NCBI RefSeq assembly: GCF_900129175.1
Contig: NZ_FQUI01000013.1
Location: 1 to 48,991 of the forward strand
Direction: 5' to 3'
DNA from: Marinitoga hydrogenitolerans DSM 16785
GTDB lineage: Bacteria > Thermotogota > Thermotogae > Petrotogales > Petrotogaceae
Length of the DNA stretch: 48,991 nt
Below are positions 19,853-30,351 of this stretch, piece by piece. The notes beneath the pieces are model-generated. The model had not been told where the DNA came from. It ran no database searches and saw only the letters and a list, made by a program, of their open reading frames with translations. How positions within the stretch are numbered: position 1 is the stretch's first letter; each line of letters starts with the position of its first letter. A program made the position numbers and the translations under genes.

Positions 19853-19902
19853 GGGAGCGTGGAAGCTCCCCGATTTTATATTTTATAGTAAAAACTTTGC
19901 AA
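19853..19902 (-). promoter_or_regulatory. Promoter-like boxes and GC hairpin in the tuf-rpsJ spacer
   Basis: On the minus strand TTGCAA (19897-19902) and TATAAA (19875-19880) are separated by 16 nt. Just downstream is a hairpin with a 6-bp GC-rich stem, 19853-19858 with 19865-19870, and a 6-nt loop. Transcription from these boxes would begin at about the hairpin, placing it at the 5' end of an S10-operon mRNA. Alternatively it is a weak terminator or attenuator after tuf: only TTTGCT follows the stem, so full termination seems unlikely. Confidence 0.45.
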
Positions 19903-19912
19903 AAAGATTTTA

Positions 19913-21112
19913 TTATTCTACTATTTCTGTAACAACTCCAGCACCAACTGTTCTTCCACCTTCACGAACAGCAAATCTCATGTTCTTTTCTAATGCTACA
20001 GGGTAGATTAATTCTACTGTTGTAACAATGTTGTCACCTGGCATTACCATTTCTGCTCCGCCTTCGAATTCTAACAATGTACCTGTAACGTCAGCTGTTC
20101 TGATATAGAATTGTGGTCTGTAACCTTTTTTGAATGGTGTATGTCTTCCACCTTCTTCTTTCTTTAATACATAGATTTGTGCTTTGAATTTTTTATGTGG
20201 TGTAATTGATCCTGGTTTTGCTAACACTTGACCTCTCCATACTTCATCTTTGTCAATACCTCTTAATAAACAACCAACGTTGTCACCTGCGATACCTTCA
20301 TCTAATAATTTTCTGAACATTTCAACACCTGTAACAACTGTTTTTCTTATTTCTTCTGTCATACCAACGATTTCTACTTCATCTCCTGGGTGAATTGCAC
20401 CTCTTTCAATTCTTCCTGTAACAACTGTACCCCTACCAGTAATTGAGAAAACATCTTCTACTGGCATTAGGAATGGTTGATCTACTGGTCTTGATGGTTC
20501 TGGGAAATAGCTGTCTACTGCATCCATTAATTCATAAATCTTTTTTACCCATGGATCATCTTGTGAATCTGCTTCTAATGCTTTTAATGCAGAACCTTTA
20601 ATTACTGGAACTTCATCTCCTGGGAATTCGTATTGATTTAATAATTCTCTTACTTCCATTTCAACTAATTCGATAATTTCTTCATCGTCAACCATATCTG
20701 TCTTGTTAACAAATACAACTATTGCTGGAACGTTAACTTGTCTTGATAATAATACGTGTTCTCTTGTTTGAGGCATAACACCATCTGTAGCTGCAACAAC
20801 TAAGATAGCACCATCCATTTGTGCAGCACCTGTGATCATGTTTTTGATGTAGTCTGCGTGACCTGGACAGTCGATATGCGCATAATGTCTGTTATCTGTT
20901 TCATATTCAACGTGTGCAATATTAATTGTAATACCTCTAGCTTTTTCTTCTGGAGCTTTATCGATTTGTTCAAATGGTGTGAAATCTGCATATCCTTTCA
21001 TTGCTAATGATTTTGTAATAGCTGCTGTTAATGTTGTTTTACCGTGGTCAATATGTCCGATAGTACCAATATTCATATGTGGTTTGCTTCTGACGAACTT
21101 TTCTTTTGCCAT
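19913..21112 (-). CDS. tuf: Elongation factor Tu
   Basis: GTPase that brings aminoacyl-tRNA to the ribosome. The 399-residue protein has the G1 motif GHIDHGKTT, the DCPGHADY switch II region and NKTDMVD for guanine specificity, followed by the two beta-barrel domains with [13 protein letters not shown] and [14 protein letters not shown]. Its place directly after fusA is the usual str-operon order. Base composition is richer in C at third positions than its neighbours, as expected for a very highly expressed gene. Confidence 0.99.
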   Translation of the reverse strand: MAKEKFVRSKPHMNIGTIGHIDHGKTTLTAAITKSLAMKGYADFTPFEQIDKAPEEKARGITINIAHVEYETDNRHYAHIDCPGHADYIKNMITGAAQMDGAILVVAATDGVMPQTREHVLLSRQVNVPAIVVFVNKTDMVDDEEIIELVEMEVRELLNQYEFPGDEVPVIKGSALKALEADSQDDPWVKKIYELMDAVDSYFPEPSRPVDQPFLMPVEDVFSITGRGTVVTGRIERGAIHPGDEVEIVGMTEEIRKTVVTGVEMFRKLLDEGIAGDNVGCLLRGIDKDEVWRGQVLAKPGSITPHKKFKAQIYVLKKEEGGRHTPFKKGYRPQFYIRTADVTGTLLEFEGGAEMVMPGDNIVTTVELIYPVALEKNMRFAVREGGRTVGAGVVTEIVE

Positions 21113-21145
21113 TTTTTTCCCTCCTCTATCTTTTGTGATGATTTA

Positions 21146-23227
21146 TTAATTGTTTATTATTTTTTCTGCCACTGAAGCTGGAACTTCCTCATAATGGGAG
21201 AATTGAATTGATTGTGTCGCTCTTCCTTGAGATAGTGATCTTAATACTGTTGCATATCCAAATAATTCTGATAATGGAACTAATGAATGAATTAATCTTG
21301 TATTTGTATTTCCAACATTTTCAAACCCTTCTATTCTACCTCTTCTGGAGTTTAAATCAGCTATTATATCTCCCATATATTCTTCTGGCGTTGTAATATC
21401 AACTTTCATTATAGGTTCTAACAATACGGGGTTTGCCTTTCTTGCTGCATCTTTTAATGCCATAGAACCTGCAATTTTAAACGCCATTTCAGAAGAATCC
21501 ACTTCATGGTATGATCCATCATATAATGTTACTTTTACACCAACCATAGGATATCCCGCAAGAATTCCTGATTGCATTGCTTCTTTAATACCATTTTCAA
21601 CAGCAGGAATATATTCTTTTGGAATAATACCTCCTACTATTTTATCTACAAACTCTAATACTTTTGTATTATCTTCAAGTGGTTCAACTTTAATCTTTAC
21701 ATGTCCGTATTGACCTCTACCACCTGATTGTCTAATATATTTAGTTTCTACATCTGCTGTTCCTTTTATTGTTTCTCTATAAGCAACTTGAGGTTGTCCA
21801 ACCCTTACCCCAACTTTAAATTCTCTTTTTAATCTATCAACAATGATTTCTAGATGCAATTCTCCCATTCCTGAAAGAATTGTTTCTCCAGTTTCATGAT
21901 CAAGTTTTACATTTAAACTTGGATCTTCTTCTGTTAATGCTTGTAATGCTTTAGATAATTTTGCTTCGTCATTTTTTGTTTCTGGCTCAATTGATAATGA
22001 GATAACTGGTTCTGGGAATTCTAATTTTTCTAATACAATATCTTCGCCTTCTTCTGTTAGGGTATCTCCTGTTGTTGTATTTTTTAAGCCGATAATAGCT
22101 ACAATATCTCCAGCTCTAATATAATCTACTTCTTCTCTTTGGTCAGAATGCATAAACATTAATCTGGATACTCTTTCTTTTTTACCCTTTGTACTATTTT
22201 TTACATAACTTCCTTTTTGCAATTTTCCTGAATAAACTCTCGCAAATGTTAGTTTTCCTACAAAAGGATCTACCATAATCTTAAATGCTAAAGCTACAAA
22301 TGGTCCATTTTCATCTGGATGTAATTCCTTCACGAATTCCCCTGTTCTTTCATCATACGCTTTTACAGGAGGTAAATCTAATGGTGAAGGTAAGTAGTCA
22401 ACAATAGCATCTAATACTGGTTGAACACCTTTATTTTTAAATGATGTCCCGCATATTACAGGAATAAACGCTCCTTCAATTGTTCCTTTCCTAATTGCTG
22501 CTTTTATTTTATCTTCTGGAATTTCTTCACCTTCAAAAAACAATTCCATTATTTCTTCATCATATTCTGAAATAGCTGTAATTAAATCTTCTCTATATTG
22601 ATCAGCTTTTTCAACTAAATCTTCTGGTATATCTCTATATTCAAATTTAGCACCATCTTCACTAATCCAATATATAGCTTTCATTTTTACTAAATCTACT
22701 ACTCCTTCAAAATCTGCTTCTGCACCAATTGGAATTTGAATTGGTAATGGATTTGTCCCTAATTTATCAATCATTGTTTGAACTGCGTTATAAAAATCCG
22801 CTCCGAGTTTATCCATTTTATTCATATATGCTATTCTTGGAACATGGTATCTATCTGCTTGTCTCCAAACTGTTTCTGACTGTGGTTCAACACCAACTTG
22901 AGCATCAAATACTGCTACAGCTCCATCTAATACCCTTAAAGCTCTTTCAACTTCAACTGTAAAATCCACGTGCCCGGGTGTATCGATGATGTTAATCCTG
23001 TGATCTTTCCAGAAACATGTTGTTGCTGCTGAGGTTATTGTAATTCCTCTTTCTTTTTCTTGTTCCATCCAGTCCATTGTAGCGGTTCCATCATCAACTG
23101 AACCTAATTTGTGTTTTTTACCTGTATAGAACAAAATCCTTTCAGTTGTTGTCGTTTTACCTGCATCTATGTGTGCAATTATTCCTATATTTCTTGTCTT
23201 ATTTAAGGCATATAACCGCTCTTTCAA
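21146..23227 (-). CDS. fusA: Elongation factor G
   Basis: Translocation and ribosome-recycling GTPase, 693 residues. The P-loop [40 protein letters not shown] in shorter blocks, and [11 protein letters not shown] define the G domain. Domains II-V follow, with [18 protein letters not shown] and the [13 protein letters not shown] loop of domain IV. Full length, between rpsG and tuf. Nothing suggests it is a specialised paralogue. Confidence 0.99.
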   Translation of the reverse strand: MKERLYALNKTRNIGIIAHIDAGKTTTTERILFYTGKKHKLGSVDDGTATMDWMEQEKERGITITSAATTCFWKDHRINIIDTPGHVDFTVEVERALRVLDGAVAVFDAQVGVEPQSETVWRQADRYHVPRIAYMNKMDKLGADFYNAVQTMIDKLGTNPLPIQIPIGAEADFEGVVDLVKMKAIYWISEDGAKFEYRDIPEDLVEKADQYREDLITAISEYDEEIMELFFEGEEIPEDKIKAAIRKGTIEGAFIPVICGTSFKNKGVQPVLDAIVDYLPSPLDLPPVKAYDERTGEFVKELHPDENGPFVALAFKIMVDPFVGKLTFARVYSGKLQKGSYVKNSTKGKKERVSRLMFMHSDQREEVDYIRAGDIVAIIGLKNTTTGDTLTEEGEDIVLEKLEFPEPVISLSIEPETKNDEAKLSKALQALTEEDPSLNVKLDHETGETILSGMGELHLEIIVDRLKREFKVGVRVGQPQVAYRETIKGTADVETKYIRQSGGRGQYGHVKIKVEPLEDNTKVLEFVDKIVGGIIPKEYIPAVENGIKEAMQSGILAGYPMVGVKVTLYDGSYHEVDSSEMAFKIAGSMALKDAARKANPVLLEPIMKVDITTPEEYMGDIIADLNSRRGRIEGFENVGNTNTRLIHSLVPLSELFGYATVLRSLSQGRATQSIQFSHYEEVPASVAEKIINN

Positions 23228-23246
23228 AACAATCCCTCCTCAAAAA

Positions 23247-23714
23247 TTACCAGCGGTAATGAGCAAAAGCTTTATTAGCTTCAGCCATTTTATGTACGTC
23301 ATCTCTCTTTTTAACTGCTGCACCAACTCCATTATATGCATCTATCAATTCTTGAGCTAATTTTTCTTTCATAGGTCTTCCTGATTTATCTCTTGCAGCT
23401 TTAACAATCCATCTTAAAGCTAAAGAAATAGCTCTATCTTCTGGAACTTCAAATGGAACTTGATATGTAGCTCCACCAACCCTTCTTGGTCTAACTTCTA
23501 TTAATGGTCTTACATTTTCTACTGCTTGATGGTAAACCTCTAAAGGATCCTTTTCTAATTTTTCTTTTATTATATCAAATGCACTGTATACTATTGATTG
23601 TGCAACAGTTTTTTTACCGTCTTTCATAATTCTAACTACTAATTTTGAAACCAATGTATCATTATATATTGGATCAGGGGTCACTGGCCTTTTTGGCGCT
23701 CTTCTTCTTCTCAT
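23247..23714 (-). CDS. rpsG: 30S ribosomal protein S7
   Basis: 16S head-assembly protein, 155 residues. It starts [19 protein letters not shown] and has [36 protein letters not shown] and the ending [13 protein letters not shown]. In E. coli S7 represses the str operon from the rpsL-rpsG spacer; here that spacer is only 12 nt, so the same mechanism is unlikely. Confidence 0.98.
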   Translation of the reverse strand: MRRRRAPKRPVTPDPIYNDTLVSKLVVRIMKDGKKTVAQSIVYSAFDIIKEKLEKDPLEVYHQAVENVRPLIEVRPRRVGGATYQVPFEVPEDRAISLALRWIVKAARDKSGRPMKEKLAQELIDAYNGVGAAVKKRDDVHKMAEANKAFAHYRW

Positions 23715-23726
23715 TTACTTACCTCC

Positions 23727-24101
23727 TTACTTCTTAGGTCTTTTTGTTCCGTATTTACTTCTACTTTGTTTTCTTCCTTCAACTCCAGCCGTATCTAATG
23801 TACCTCTTATTATTTTATATCTTACACCTGGTAAGTCTTTTACCCTTCCACCTCTTATCATAACATTTGAGTGTTCTTGAAGATTATGTCCTTCACCTGG
23901 AATATATGCTGTAACTTCTATTCCATTTGAAAGTCTAACCCTGGCTATTTTTCTCAAAGCGGAGTTAGGCTTTTTAGGCGTCATTGTAGAAACCCTTACA
24001 CAAACCCCTCTTTTTTGAGGATTACTTTGTAACGCTGGAGACTTTGATTTTTTCTTGATTTGTTTTCTTCCGTATCTTACAAGTTGATTTATAGTTGGCA
24101 T
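23727..24101 (-). CDS. rpsL: 30S ribosomal protein S12
   Basis: Decoding-centre protein, 124 residues from the ATG at 24101 ([14 protein letters not shown]). A longer in-frame upstream start would add 25 residues unknown in the family and overlap the promoter region. The [11 protein letters not shown] loop keeps Lys43, the streptomycin-sensitive state in other bacteria. [16 protein letters not shown] includes the Asp modified by RimO in some species. It is the first gene of the ribosomal supercluster. Confidence 0.98.
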   Translation of the reverse strand: MPTINQLVRYGRKQIKKKSKSPALQSNPQKRGVCVRVSTMTPKKPNSALRKIARVRLSNGIEVTAYIPGEGHNLQEHSNVMIRGGRVKDLPGVRYKIIRGTLDTAGVEGRKQSRSKYGTKRPKK

Positions 24102-24415
24102 AGTATTTTCTATTCCTCCTTTCAATATTTTAAAAAATACCAAGTGTATTTTACCGCAGGTCTTTTTAATTTTCAATTAAAATGTTATGATATTTTTGTG
24201 ACATTACAAATATGTTAATGCGCTTTTTTTATGTATTTTGCATACAATAAAATATTAGAAAAAAAACTTACTGTTCAAAATACCATTATTAAAAAGATTC
24301 CGCATTTTTAAAATCTATATTTTTTTATTTATAATCAATTCTACCTCTTTAATACAAAAATTGCTTTATTATTTTGTTACGATATAATACACGGATTTGG
24401 GTGTTCTGTAAAAAA
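24102..24415. other. Intergenic region upstream of rpsL
   Basis: 314 nt with no gene. It holds the rpsL promoter on the minus strand and a plus-strand pair TTGCTT (24361-24366) and TATAAT (24383-24388) with 16-nt spacing, which would drive RNA antisense to the metallopeptidase gene. No clear terminator follows that gene on the minus strand, so read-through into rpsL is possible. No RNA gene or repeat was recognised. Confidence 0.6.
24148..24176 (-). promoter_or_regulatory. Promoter of the str/S10/spc/alpha supercluster
   Basis: On the minus strand TTGAAA (24171-24176) and TAAAAT (24148-24153) are separated by exactly 17 nt. Transcription would start near 24141, giving a leader of about 40 nt before rpsL. 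A-rich sequence upstream could serve as an UP element. Only sequence supports this. Confidence 0.6.
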
Positions 24416-25594
24416 TCACAAAACTACTATAGAATTTTTTCCGTAAATCTCTTCAGCACTTGTTTTGAACTTCTTATTGTGTTTCTTACTCAAAATAAAA
24501 AGAACCCTTCTTTTCACAATTGGTACATCAACATAACCATCCGTAAATATTATAATGCCTTCTGGTCTTATATTTTCTTCTAAATATAATATCGCCGGTT
24601 CTAAATCCGTACTTCCTTTCCCTTTTAATTCTATATTTTTCCAATCACCTTTTCCATACCTTAATACATTTTGAACACTATTATCAATCTGAACTACATA
24701 TATTCTTGAATCATATATTTTTGCTAATTTTTCTATTTCAGAAAAAAATGCTGAATATTCTTCTTCAATTATTGAACCGCTTGTATCTATTATTATAGCA
24801 ATTTCAGGACCTAATAAACTTCTCCATCCTGGTTGATTATCATAACGCCTATTTGGTCTTAATGGTGTTCTATACTTTTCAATAATTATTGAATTTCCAA
24901 AAAATCTTCGAATTAAATCTTTCCAATTTTTTTTACTATTTGTTATCAACAAGGAAATGGGAATTTCCAAGCCCGTTGGAATATCGCCCTGTGATTTTTC
25001 ATAGGCTTCACTTATAACTTCGCTTACAAGATCTGTCACAATTTCTTCCATTATTTCAAAATTAGCAAAATCTTCATGAGAATCCACCCTACTATCTTCT
25101 ATTAATTCAATATCTGCTTTATTAGATTTTTCATAATATTCTATAATCCATTTGTAATAATCTTCAGCAGTTTTATTAATATAATTCATTGGGGGTCCAA
25201 CAAAAAGATTTTCATTATCTGTTCCACAACCTTCATCTAATAAAACATCGAGCGGAACAGAAAATGCATCGAGTTCTTTAATTTGTTGATTTATCGCTGC
25301 ATCCATAGCAAGATTCCAAATTTTTTTGTCTTTATTATCTTTTGGTTTGATAAAAATATGTCCATGAATAATATGAAATATCTCATGTTTTAATATTGCT
25401 TTTGTAAATATTAACCCTTTCGCTTTTAATCTTTTAGGATTAAATAAGATTTTAAATCTTCCTGATTTTGTAATGGATAATTTTATTATTCTCACATTTT
25501 CAGAAGGAATACTATCAAAATACATCTTTAAATAATTATAAAATATACTTTCTTTACCCAATTCTATCCATGCTTTTTCTATTATATCTTCCAT
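24416..25594 (-). CDS. VWA-like putative metallopeptidase (DUF2201/COG3864 type)
   Basis: A 392-residue cytoplasmic protein with two parts. The N-terminal half holds a zinc-peptidase-like motif HEIFH (70-74) followed by IIHGH. The C-terminal half is a von Willebrand A-like domain with a MIDAS motif DTSGS (270-274), a conserved STD (328-330) and TDG (351-353). This matches the family of predicted metallopeptidases that usually sit next to a MoxR-type AAA ATPase. No MoxR gene is present here; instead the gene overlaps the CYTH gene by 13 nt. Peptidase activity is predicted by family only. The substrate is unknown. Confidence 0.82.
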   Translation of the reverse strand: MEDIIEKAWIELGKESIFYNYLKMYFDSIPSENVRIIKLSITKSGRFKILFNPKRLKAKGLIFTKAILKHEIFHIIHGHIFIKPKDNKDKKIWNLAMDAAINQQIKELDAFSVPLDVLLDEGCGTDNENLFVGPPMNYINKTAEDYYKWIIEYYEKSNKADIELIEDSRVDSHEDFANFEIMEEIVTDLVSEVISEAYEKSQGDIPTGLEIPISLLITNSKKNWKDLIRRFFGNSIIIEKYRTPLRPNRRYDNQPGWRSLLGPEIAIIIDTSGSIIEEEYSAFFSEIEKLAKIYDSRIYVVQIDNSVQNVLRYGKGDWKNIELKGKGSTDLEPAILYLEENIRPEGIIIFTDGYVDVPIVKRRVLFILSKKHNKKFKTSAEEIYGKNSIVVL

Positions 25595-26151
25595 TTTAAC
25601 ACCTCAATTAATTCATCAAGGTTTTTTGATTTTTCTAATTTGTTTGCTATATTATTATTATAATATTTGTAATCTTCAGTTACATCCCTCAAAATTTTTA
25701 TCTTTTCTTTTTTCAAAATTTCTTCAAAATCTTTTTTTGTATATTTTTTCGTTTCTTTCATTTCTATTTCTAATAAATTCTTCTCTTTTATATTATATTT
25801 CAAACCTTCTATTTCCACAAATTCATCCAACACTATTTCCGGATTTTCTCTTATAATATATCTAACTTTTATCACCATTTCCTTATTAAATAGTTCTTTT
25901 AGATCTTGCTGAATATAATCTTTTTCTTCTTCTATTTTTTCATGTGGAATATTTGTATTAGCTTTGTACGCATATTTCCATTTTTTTATCAAACCTACAT
26001 TTTCTTTTATTATTTGTAATCGAATTCTTTCTATTTCATTTTTTTTATTAGTTAAATACCATTGTATAATACCTATTCTTTTTAATGCTTTTTTCTTTAA
26101 TTGCTCCGCACTATTTTTGTCAATGGTATATTTTCTTTCAATTTCTATCAT
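25582..26151 (-). CDS. CYTH-domain protein (triphosphate tunnel family)
   Basis: A 189-residue protein that begins with the EXEXK signature (MIEIERKYTI), the mark of the CYTH/triphosphate tunnel metalloenzyme superfamily. Later acidic and basic pairs (ERIRL, KWKYAYK, DEFVEIEGL, EIEMKET) are arranged as expected for tunnel strands. Members hydrolyse inorganic triphosphate, thiamine triphosphate or make cAMP; the sequence does not decide which. It overlaps the MFS gene by 14 nt and the VWA gene by 13 nt, so all three are probably cotranslated. Confidence 0.8.
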   Translation of the reverse strand: MIEIERKYTIDKNSAEQLKKKALKRIGIIQWYLTNKKNEIERIRLQIIKENVGLIKKWKYAYKANTNIPHEKIEEEKDYIQQDLKELFNKEMVIKVRYIIRENPEIVLDEFVEIEGLKYNIKEKNLLEIEMKETKKYTKKDFEEILKKEKIKILRDVTEDYKYYNNNIANKLEKSKNLDELIEVLKWKI

Positions 26152-27487
26152 TTTTTTCCTCCAATTTGCGCTTTTTAGGCTTTAAAATTTTTAAATATAT
26201 TGGTAAATGTATTTCTCTCCTTTTGAATAATGAAGGATTTGATAATAACCAACTTTTATATCTTATTGGTTTTTCATAGGCTTCCACGCTCGTTAAATGC
26301 AATAATGCATATATTCTCAATAAAAAGCCTACTAATATTAAAAATTGAATTCCATGATATTTATCTCCTAAAATATAAAATATCTTATCTTTTAATAGGT
26401 TACCAAAAAAACCACCTATGGTTGAAGATATTATAGCCATAGCTCCTGAAATAAAAGCATACGCTCCTATATAATTTTCTGCAGGTTCTGAAACCGTTTC
26501 TAACAACAAATTAAAAAATGTTAAGTTTATTGCTGACCAGGCAAATGCTCCAAAAATACCATCAAGCAAAAGTAAACTTCTAAAATTATAATCCGTCATT
26601 ACAAAATATAATAACGGAGCTATTGTTGCTAATGTTATACCTACCATTAAAATATTTTTATTTCCGTATTTATCACTTAATTTGCCATAAAATGGATAAA
26701 GCACTAACGTAATTAATCCTGAAAAAACTCCTATATTACCTAAAAATCTCGTGTTTACATTCAAAATAGCCAGTTGAAAATAGGAAAAATATGGTCTGGT
26801 TAATTCAATTGCAAAGGTCCAAATCGCTACAAAAAATAAAAATGTTTGAAATTTTTTATCTCGAAATGGTTTCCTAAAATCGATTTTTATCGTTTGGTCT
26901 TTAGATTCTGGAATTTGATGAAAAACGAATAATATTATCGTAATTATAGAGAAAATTGCAACTAATGATGTAACTAATAATATTCCTGCTTTTTTATTTG
27001 AAAAATCCAAAAATTGTGCATATAAATAAGTTACAAAAATACCTACTGCTGAAGCAAAAACATTTCTTAACCCAAAATATTTTCCTCTTTTTTCAAACGG
27101 AACTAAGTCTCTCATAGCCGTAGTCCATATATTACTAATAAATGTTCCAAAAAGTGAATATATTATCATTATGGAAACAAAAACCCATGCGTTTTTCAAA
27201 TCAAAAAAAACAGCAAGCGGCAATAAAATCAAGGACCCTCTGCCAATTATAGAAACTACCATTAAACTCTTTTTTCTTCCCTTAAAAATTTTATACCAAA
27301 TAGGTGTAAAAACTTGAAACATTTGAGAAAACACCGGAAATGATGACACTATTGATATCTGAAAAGGATTAGCATTAAAGTATAATGCTATTGAAATTAT
27401 GATAAAAGTTTGTGTAGCAACAAAAAAAGCATTAAAGAACATAGCCTCAACTATCGACAATTTTAATGTTCTCGTCAATTTTATCAT
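26138..27487 (-). CDS. Major facilitator superfamily transporter
   Basis: A 449-residue integral membrane protein with about twelve hydrophobic segments. The loop between segments 2 and 3 (WYKIFKGRKKS) and the cytoplasmic KRGKYFGLRN and YGKLSDKYGNKN sequences follow the MFS pattern. The tail is strongly basic and overlaps the start of the CYTH gene. The substrate is unknown. A TGATATAAT promoter lies 22 nt before the ATG, making this the first gene of the trio. Confidence 0.85.
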   Translation of the reverse strand: MIKLTRTLKLSIVEAMFFNAFFVATQTFIIISIALYFNANPFQISIVSSFPVFSQMFQVFTPIWYKIFKGRKKSLMVVSIIGRGSLILLPLAVFFDLKNAWVFVSIMIIYSLFGTFISNIWTTAMRDLVPFEKRGKYFGLRNVFASAVGIFVTYLYAQFLDFSNKKAGILLVTSLVAIFSIITIILFVFHQIPESKDQTIKIDFRKPFRDKKFQTFLFFVAIWTFAIELTRPYFSYFQLAILNVNTRFLGNIGVFSGLITLVLYPFYGKLSDKYGNKNILMVGITLATIAPLLYFVMTDYNFRSLLLLDGIFGAFAWSAINLTFFNLLLETVSEPAENYIGAYAFISGAMAIISSTIGGFFGNLLKDKIFYILGDKYHGIQFLILVGFLLRIYALLHLTSVEAYEKPIRYKSWLLSNPSLFKRREIHLPIYLKILKPKKRKLEEKNDRN

Positions 27488-27508
27488 TCAATCATCTCCT
27501 ATTTTTAA

Positions 27509-27517
27509 ATTATATCA
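27509..27517 (-). promoter_or_regulatory. Extended -10 promoter of the MFS-CYTH-VWA operon
   Basis: TGATATAAT on the minus strand, with a predicted start near 27502 and a leader of about 15 nt. The -35 region is not recognisable. The same nonamer occurs upstream of rho, tRNA-Gln and the gene at 37815. Confidence 0.6.
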
Positions 27518-27710
27518 TACATTTTTTAATAGTATACCATCTCTAATGTTTATTCTTTATAGTATTTTGATTGAATAAATCTTAAATAATTTTATATGTA
27601 AGTTTTAGTTATATGATAAAGCTTTTTTCATCTTATTAATCATTATTATATTTATTTAATATTAATTACCAATAATAACATACTTTTATATTTATTTTGA
27701 TTGTTTTAAT

Positions 27711-27719
27711 TGTTATAAT
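27711..27719 (+). promoter_or_regulatory. Extended -10 promoter of the pullulanase gene
   Basis: TGTTATAAT (TG, one base, then a perfect TATAAT) lies 35 nt before the ATG. The predicted start near 27726 gives a leader of about 28 nt containing AAGGAGGG (27741-27748). No operator for maltose control was recognised in the AT-rich 266-nt divergent spacer. Confidence 0.6.
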
Positions 27720-27753
27720 GATTAAGACAATTATTTTTTAAAGGAGGGTTTTT

Positions 27754-30351
27754 ATGAGAAAAAAAAGTATTTTAATGTTTATTGTATTATTCATTTCTAC
27801 ATTTATTTTGGCTACTTTTCCTTCTTACGGAGAAGGAAAAACTGCTGAAGATTTTGGAGGAAAAACTGTCCTAATTTTACACTATTATCGATTTGATAAA
27901 AATTACGAGGGATGGAATTTATGGGTTTGGCCACATAAACCAGAATCATTAGAAGGACACGCTTACCAATTCAACGGGAAAGATGAATTCGGACCTTATG
28001 CTGTTATAGTTTTAGACAAAAAATATACTGAATTAGGTTATATTGTAAGGTTAAACGAATGGCAGGCAAAAGATGTCGCAAAAGATAGATTTGTTAAAAT
28101 ACCAGAATCGGGCGTTGCAGAAATTTGGTTAGTAACAAGTGTTGAGGAACCATACACAAATCCAAATGACATTGATGTAAGTCCGAGAATTTTAAGCGCC
28201 ATAGTTGATTCTCCAAATGAAATCAAAGCTATTTTAACTACACCATTTAATATAAAAGATTGGGAAGGAAAAATAACCGTTACTTCTGAAGGTGAAAAAT
28301 TAAAAATTAAAAATGTGGTTAAATTAGATCCTACAGATATTTCTAGAACAAATAAAATAAAGATTATATTAGATAAACCTTTCTATAATGTGGATAAAGA
28401 ATTAAAAATATCTATTCAAGAGTTTGTTGAAAATACTGCTATAATGAGAAATATTTTAAATGTCTTTTATTATGATGGTAATGATTTAGGTATTACATAT
28501 AATAAGAATTATACTATTTTCAAAGTATGGTCACCTGTTTCAAAAACCGCTGACGTATTGTTATACAAAGATTATAAATCAAAAATTCCTGACAAAGTGT
28601 ATAAAATGAAAAAATCTCCGGATGGAGTTTGGAGTGCAAAAATAAATGGTGATTTAAAAGGATGGTTCTATAAATATAAATTTTATTCATATGGAAAATA
28701 TAGAGAAACTGTTGATCCTTATTCCATTGCTGTATCTGTTAATTCTGAAAAATCTGCTATTATCGATCTAAAAGATACTAATCCTGATAACTGGGATAAA
28801 GATATCAAGCCACCATTTATTAATCCTGAAGATGCTATTATTTATGAAATACATGTTAAAGATTTTACTATAAATAAAAATTCTGGCGTTGATGAAAAAT
28901 ATAGAGGTAAATATTTAGGATTAATTCAAGAAAACACAAAAACTCCAGATGGTATAAAAACTGGGTTGTCTCACTTAAAAGAATTAGGAATTACTCATGT
29001 ACATATAATGCCTATTCAAGACATTTACTTTATAGATGAAACAAAATTTAAAGAACAATATGGTTGGGGATATGATCCAAAATTGTATAATGTTCCTGAT
29101 GGTTTTTATTCTATAAATCCATTTGATCCTAATTCCAGAATAAAAGAAGTTAAGGAAATGGTTAAAAAATTACATGAAAATAATATCAGAGTTATCTTGG
29201 ATGTTGTTTATAATCATACTGCCGTTGTCGGGGAAGGCTCTGCTTTTGATCAAACTGTTCCATATTATTATTATAGAACAGATGAAAAAGGAAATTATAC
29301 TAACGGTTCTGGGGTTGGAAACGAAATTGCTACAGAAAGACCTATGGTAAGAAAATTTATCGTTGATTCTGTAAAATATTGGGCAAAGGAATATCATGTT
29401 GACGGTTTTAGATTTGATTTAATGGGGTTAATAGATAAAAAAACAATGAATGAAATAAGTAAAGAATTACATAAGATTGATCCCAATATATTATTATATG
29501 GGGAACCTTGGACAGGTGGTGGACCATTACTATTTGGAAAAGGTGACCAAAAAGGGATGAATATTGCTGTATTTAATGATGATATTAGAAATGCAATTAG
29601 GGGTAGTGTTTTTGATGCAAAAGTTAAAGGATTTGGTCTTGGCTCTTTAGGAAAAGAAACTAAAATTAAAAGAGGCGTTGTTGGATCTATTAAATATGAT
29701 TCTAGAATTAAACTTTGGGCTGCTGATCCCGAAGAAACAATAAATTATGTCTCAAACCACGACAATAATACTTTATGGGATAAAAATGCATTAGCTTTAG
29801 GATATCAACCATGGAAAGACAAATTACCTAAAAATATTGAAGAAAAACTTAAAAAATCACAAAAATTTTCTAATGCTATTATTTTAACTTCACAAGGTAT
29901 TGCATTTTTACATGGCGGTGTGGATTTTGCAAGAACTAAAATGGGTGATCATAACCCATACAACAAAGAGTTACCAAATGTTTTTGATTGGTCAAGAAAA
30001 GAAAAATTTTATGATATTTTTAAATATTATAAAGGTTTAATTGAGTTAAGAAAATCTCACCCTGCATTTAGAATGACTAATGCTGAAATGATTAAAAAAC
30101 ATTTAGAATTTTTAAAAACTCCAAAGAAAAGAATGGTTGCATTTTTACTTAAAGAATATGCAAACAACGACACTTGGAAAAATATTTTAGTTATTTATAA
30201 TGCAAATTCATCTAAGGTGAATTTTAATCTTCCTAAAGGAAAATGGAATGTTGTTGTAAATGATAAAAAGGCTGGAAATACTGTAATTAAAACTGTCGAG
30301 AATTCTATTACATTGCAAGCATTATCTGCTTATGTATTATATCAAAAATAA
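27754..30351 (+). CDS. pulA: Secreted type I pullulanase (GH13)
   Basis: Debranching enzyme that cuts alpha-1,6 links in pullulan and branched alpha-glucans. The 865-residue precursor has a signal peptide (about 1-26, hydrophobic MFIVLFISTFILA) without a lipobox Cys. It is followed by a CBM41/PUD-type domain (about 34-135, HYYRFDKNYEGWNLWVWPHK), a linker domain, a CBM48-like module (about 245-330) and the catalytic barrel. The family signature appears as YGWGYDPKLYNVPDG, with Gly where YNWGYDP has Asn. The catalytic residues fit the nucleophile Asp555 (GFRFDLMG), acid Glu584 (YGEPW) and Asp670 (SNHDN). It is single, convergent with a truncated kinase remnant, and probably feeds alpha-glucan sugars into the same metabolism as the glycogen genes further along. 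Confidence 0.94.
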   Translation: MRKKSILMFIVLFISTFILATFPSYGEGKTAEDFGGKTVLILHYYRFDKNYEGWNLWVWPHKPESLEGHAYQFNGKDEFGPYAVIVLDKKYTELGYIVRLNEWQAKDVAKDRFVKIPESGVAEIWLVTSVEEPYTNPNDIDVSPRILSAIVDSPNEIKAILTTPFNIKDWEGKITVTSEGEKLKIKNVVKLDPTDISRTNKIKIILDKPFYNVDKELKISIQEFVENTAIMRNILNVFYYDGNDLGITYNKNYTIFKVWSPVSKTADVLLYKDYKSKIPDKVYKMKKSPDGVWSAKINGDLKGWFYKYKFYSYGKYRETVDPYSIAVSVNSEKSAIIDLKDTNPDNWDKDIKPPFINPEDAIIYEIHVKDFTINKNSGVDEKYRGKYLGLIQENTKTPDGIKTGLSHLKELGITHVHIMPIQDIYFIDETKFKEQYGWGYDPKLYNVPDGFYSINPFDPNSRIKEVKEMVKKLHENNIRVILDVVYNHTAVVGEGSAFDQTVPYYYYRTDEKGNYTNGSGVGNEIATERPMVRKFIVDSVKYWAKEYHVDGFRFDLMGLIDKKTMNEISKELHKIDPNILLYGEPWTGGGPLLFGKGDQKGMNIAVFNDDIRNAIRGSVFDAKVKGFGLGSLGKETKIKRGVVGSIKYDSRIKLWAADPEETINYVSNHDNNTLWDKNALALGYQPWKDKLPKNIEEKLKKSQKFSNAIILTSQGIAFLHGGVDFARTKMGDHNPYNKELPNVFDWSRKEKFYDIFKYYKGLIELRKSHPAFRMTNAEMIKKHLEFLKTPKKRMVAFLLKEYANNDTWKNILVIYNANSSKVNFNLPKGKWNVVVNDKKAGNTVIKTVENSITLQALSAYVLYQK

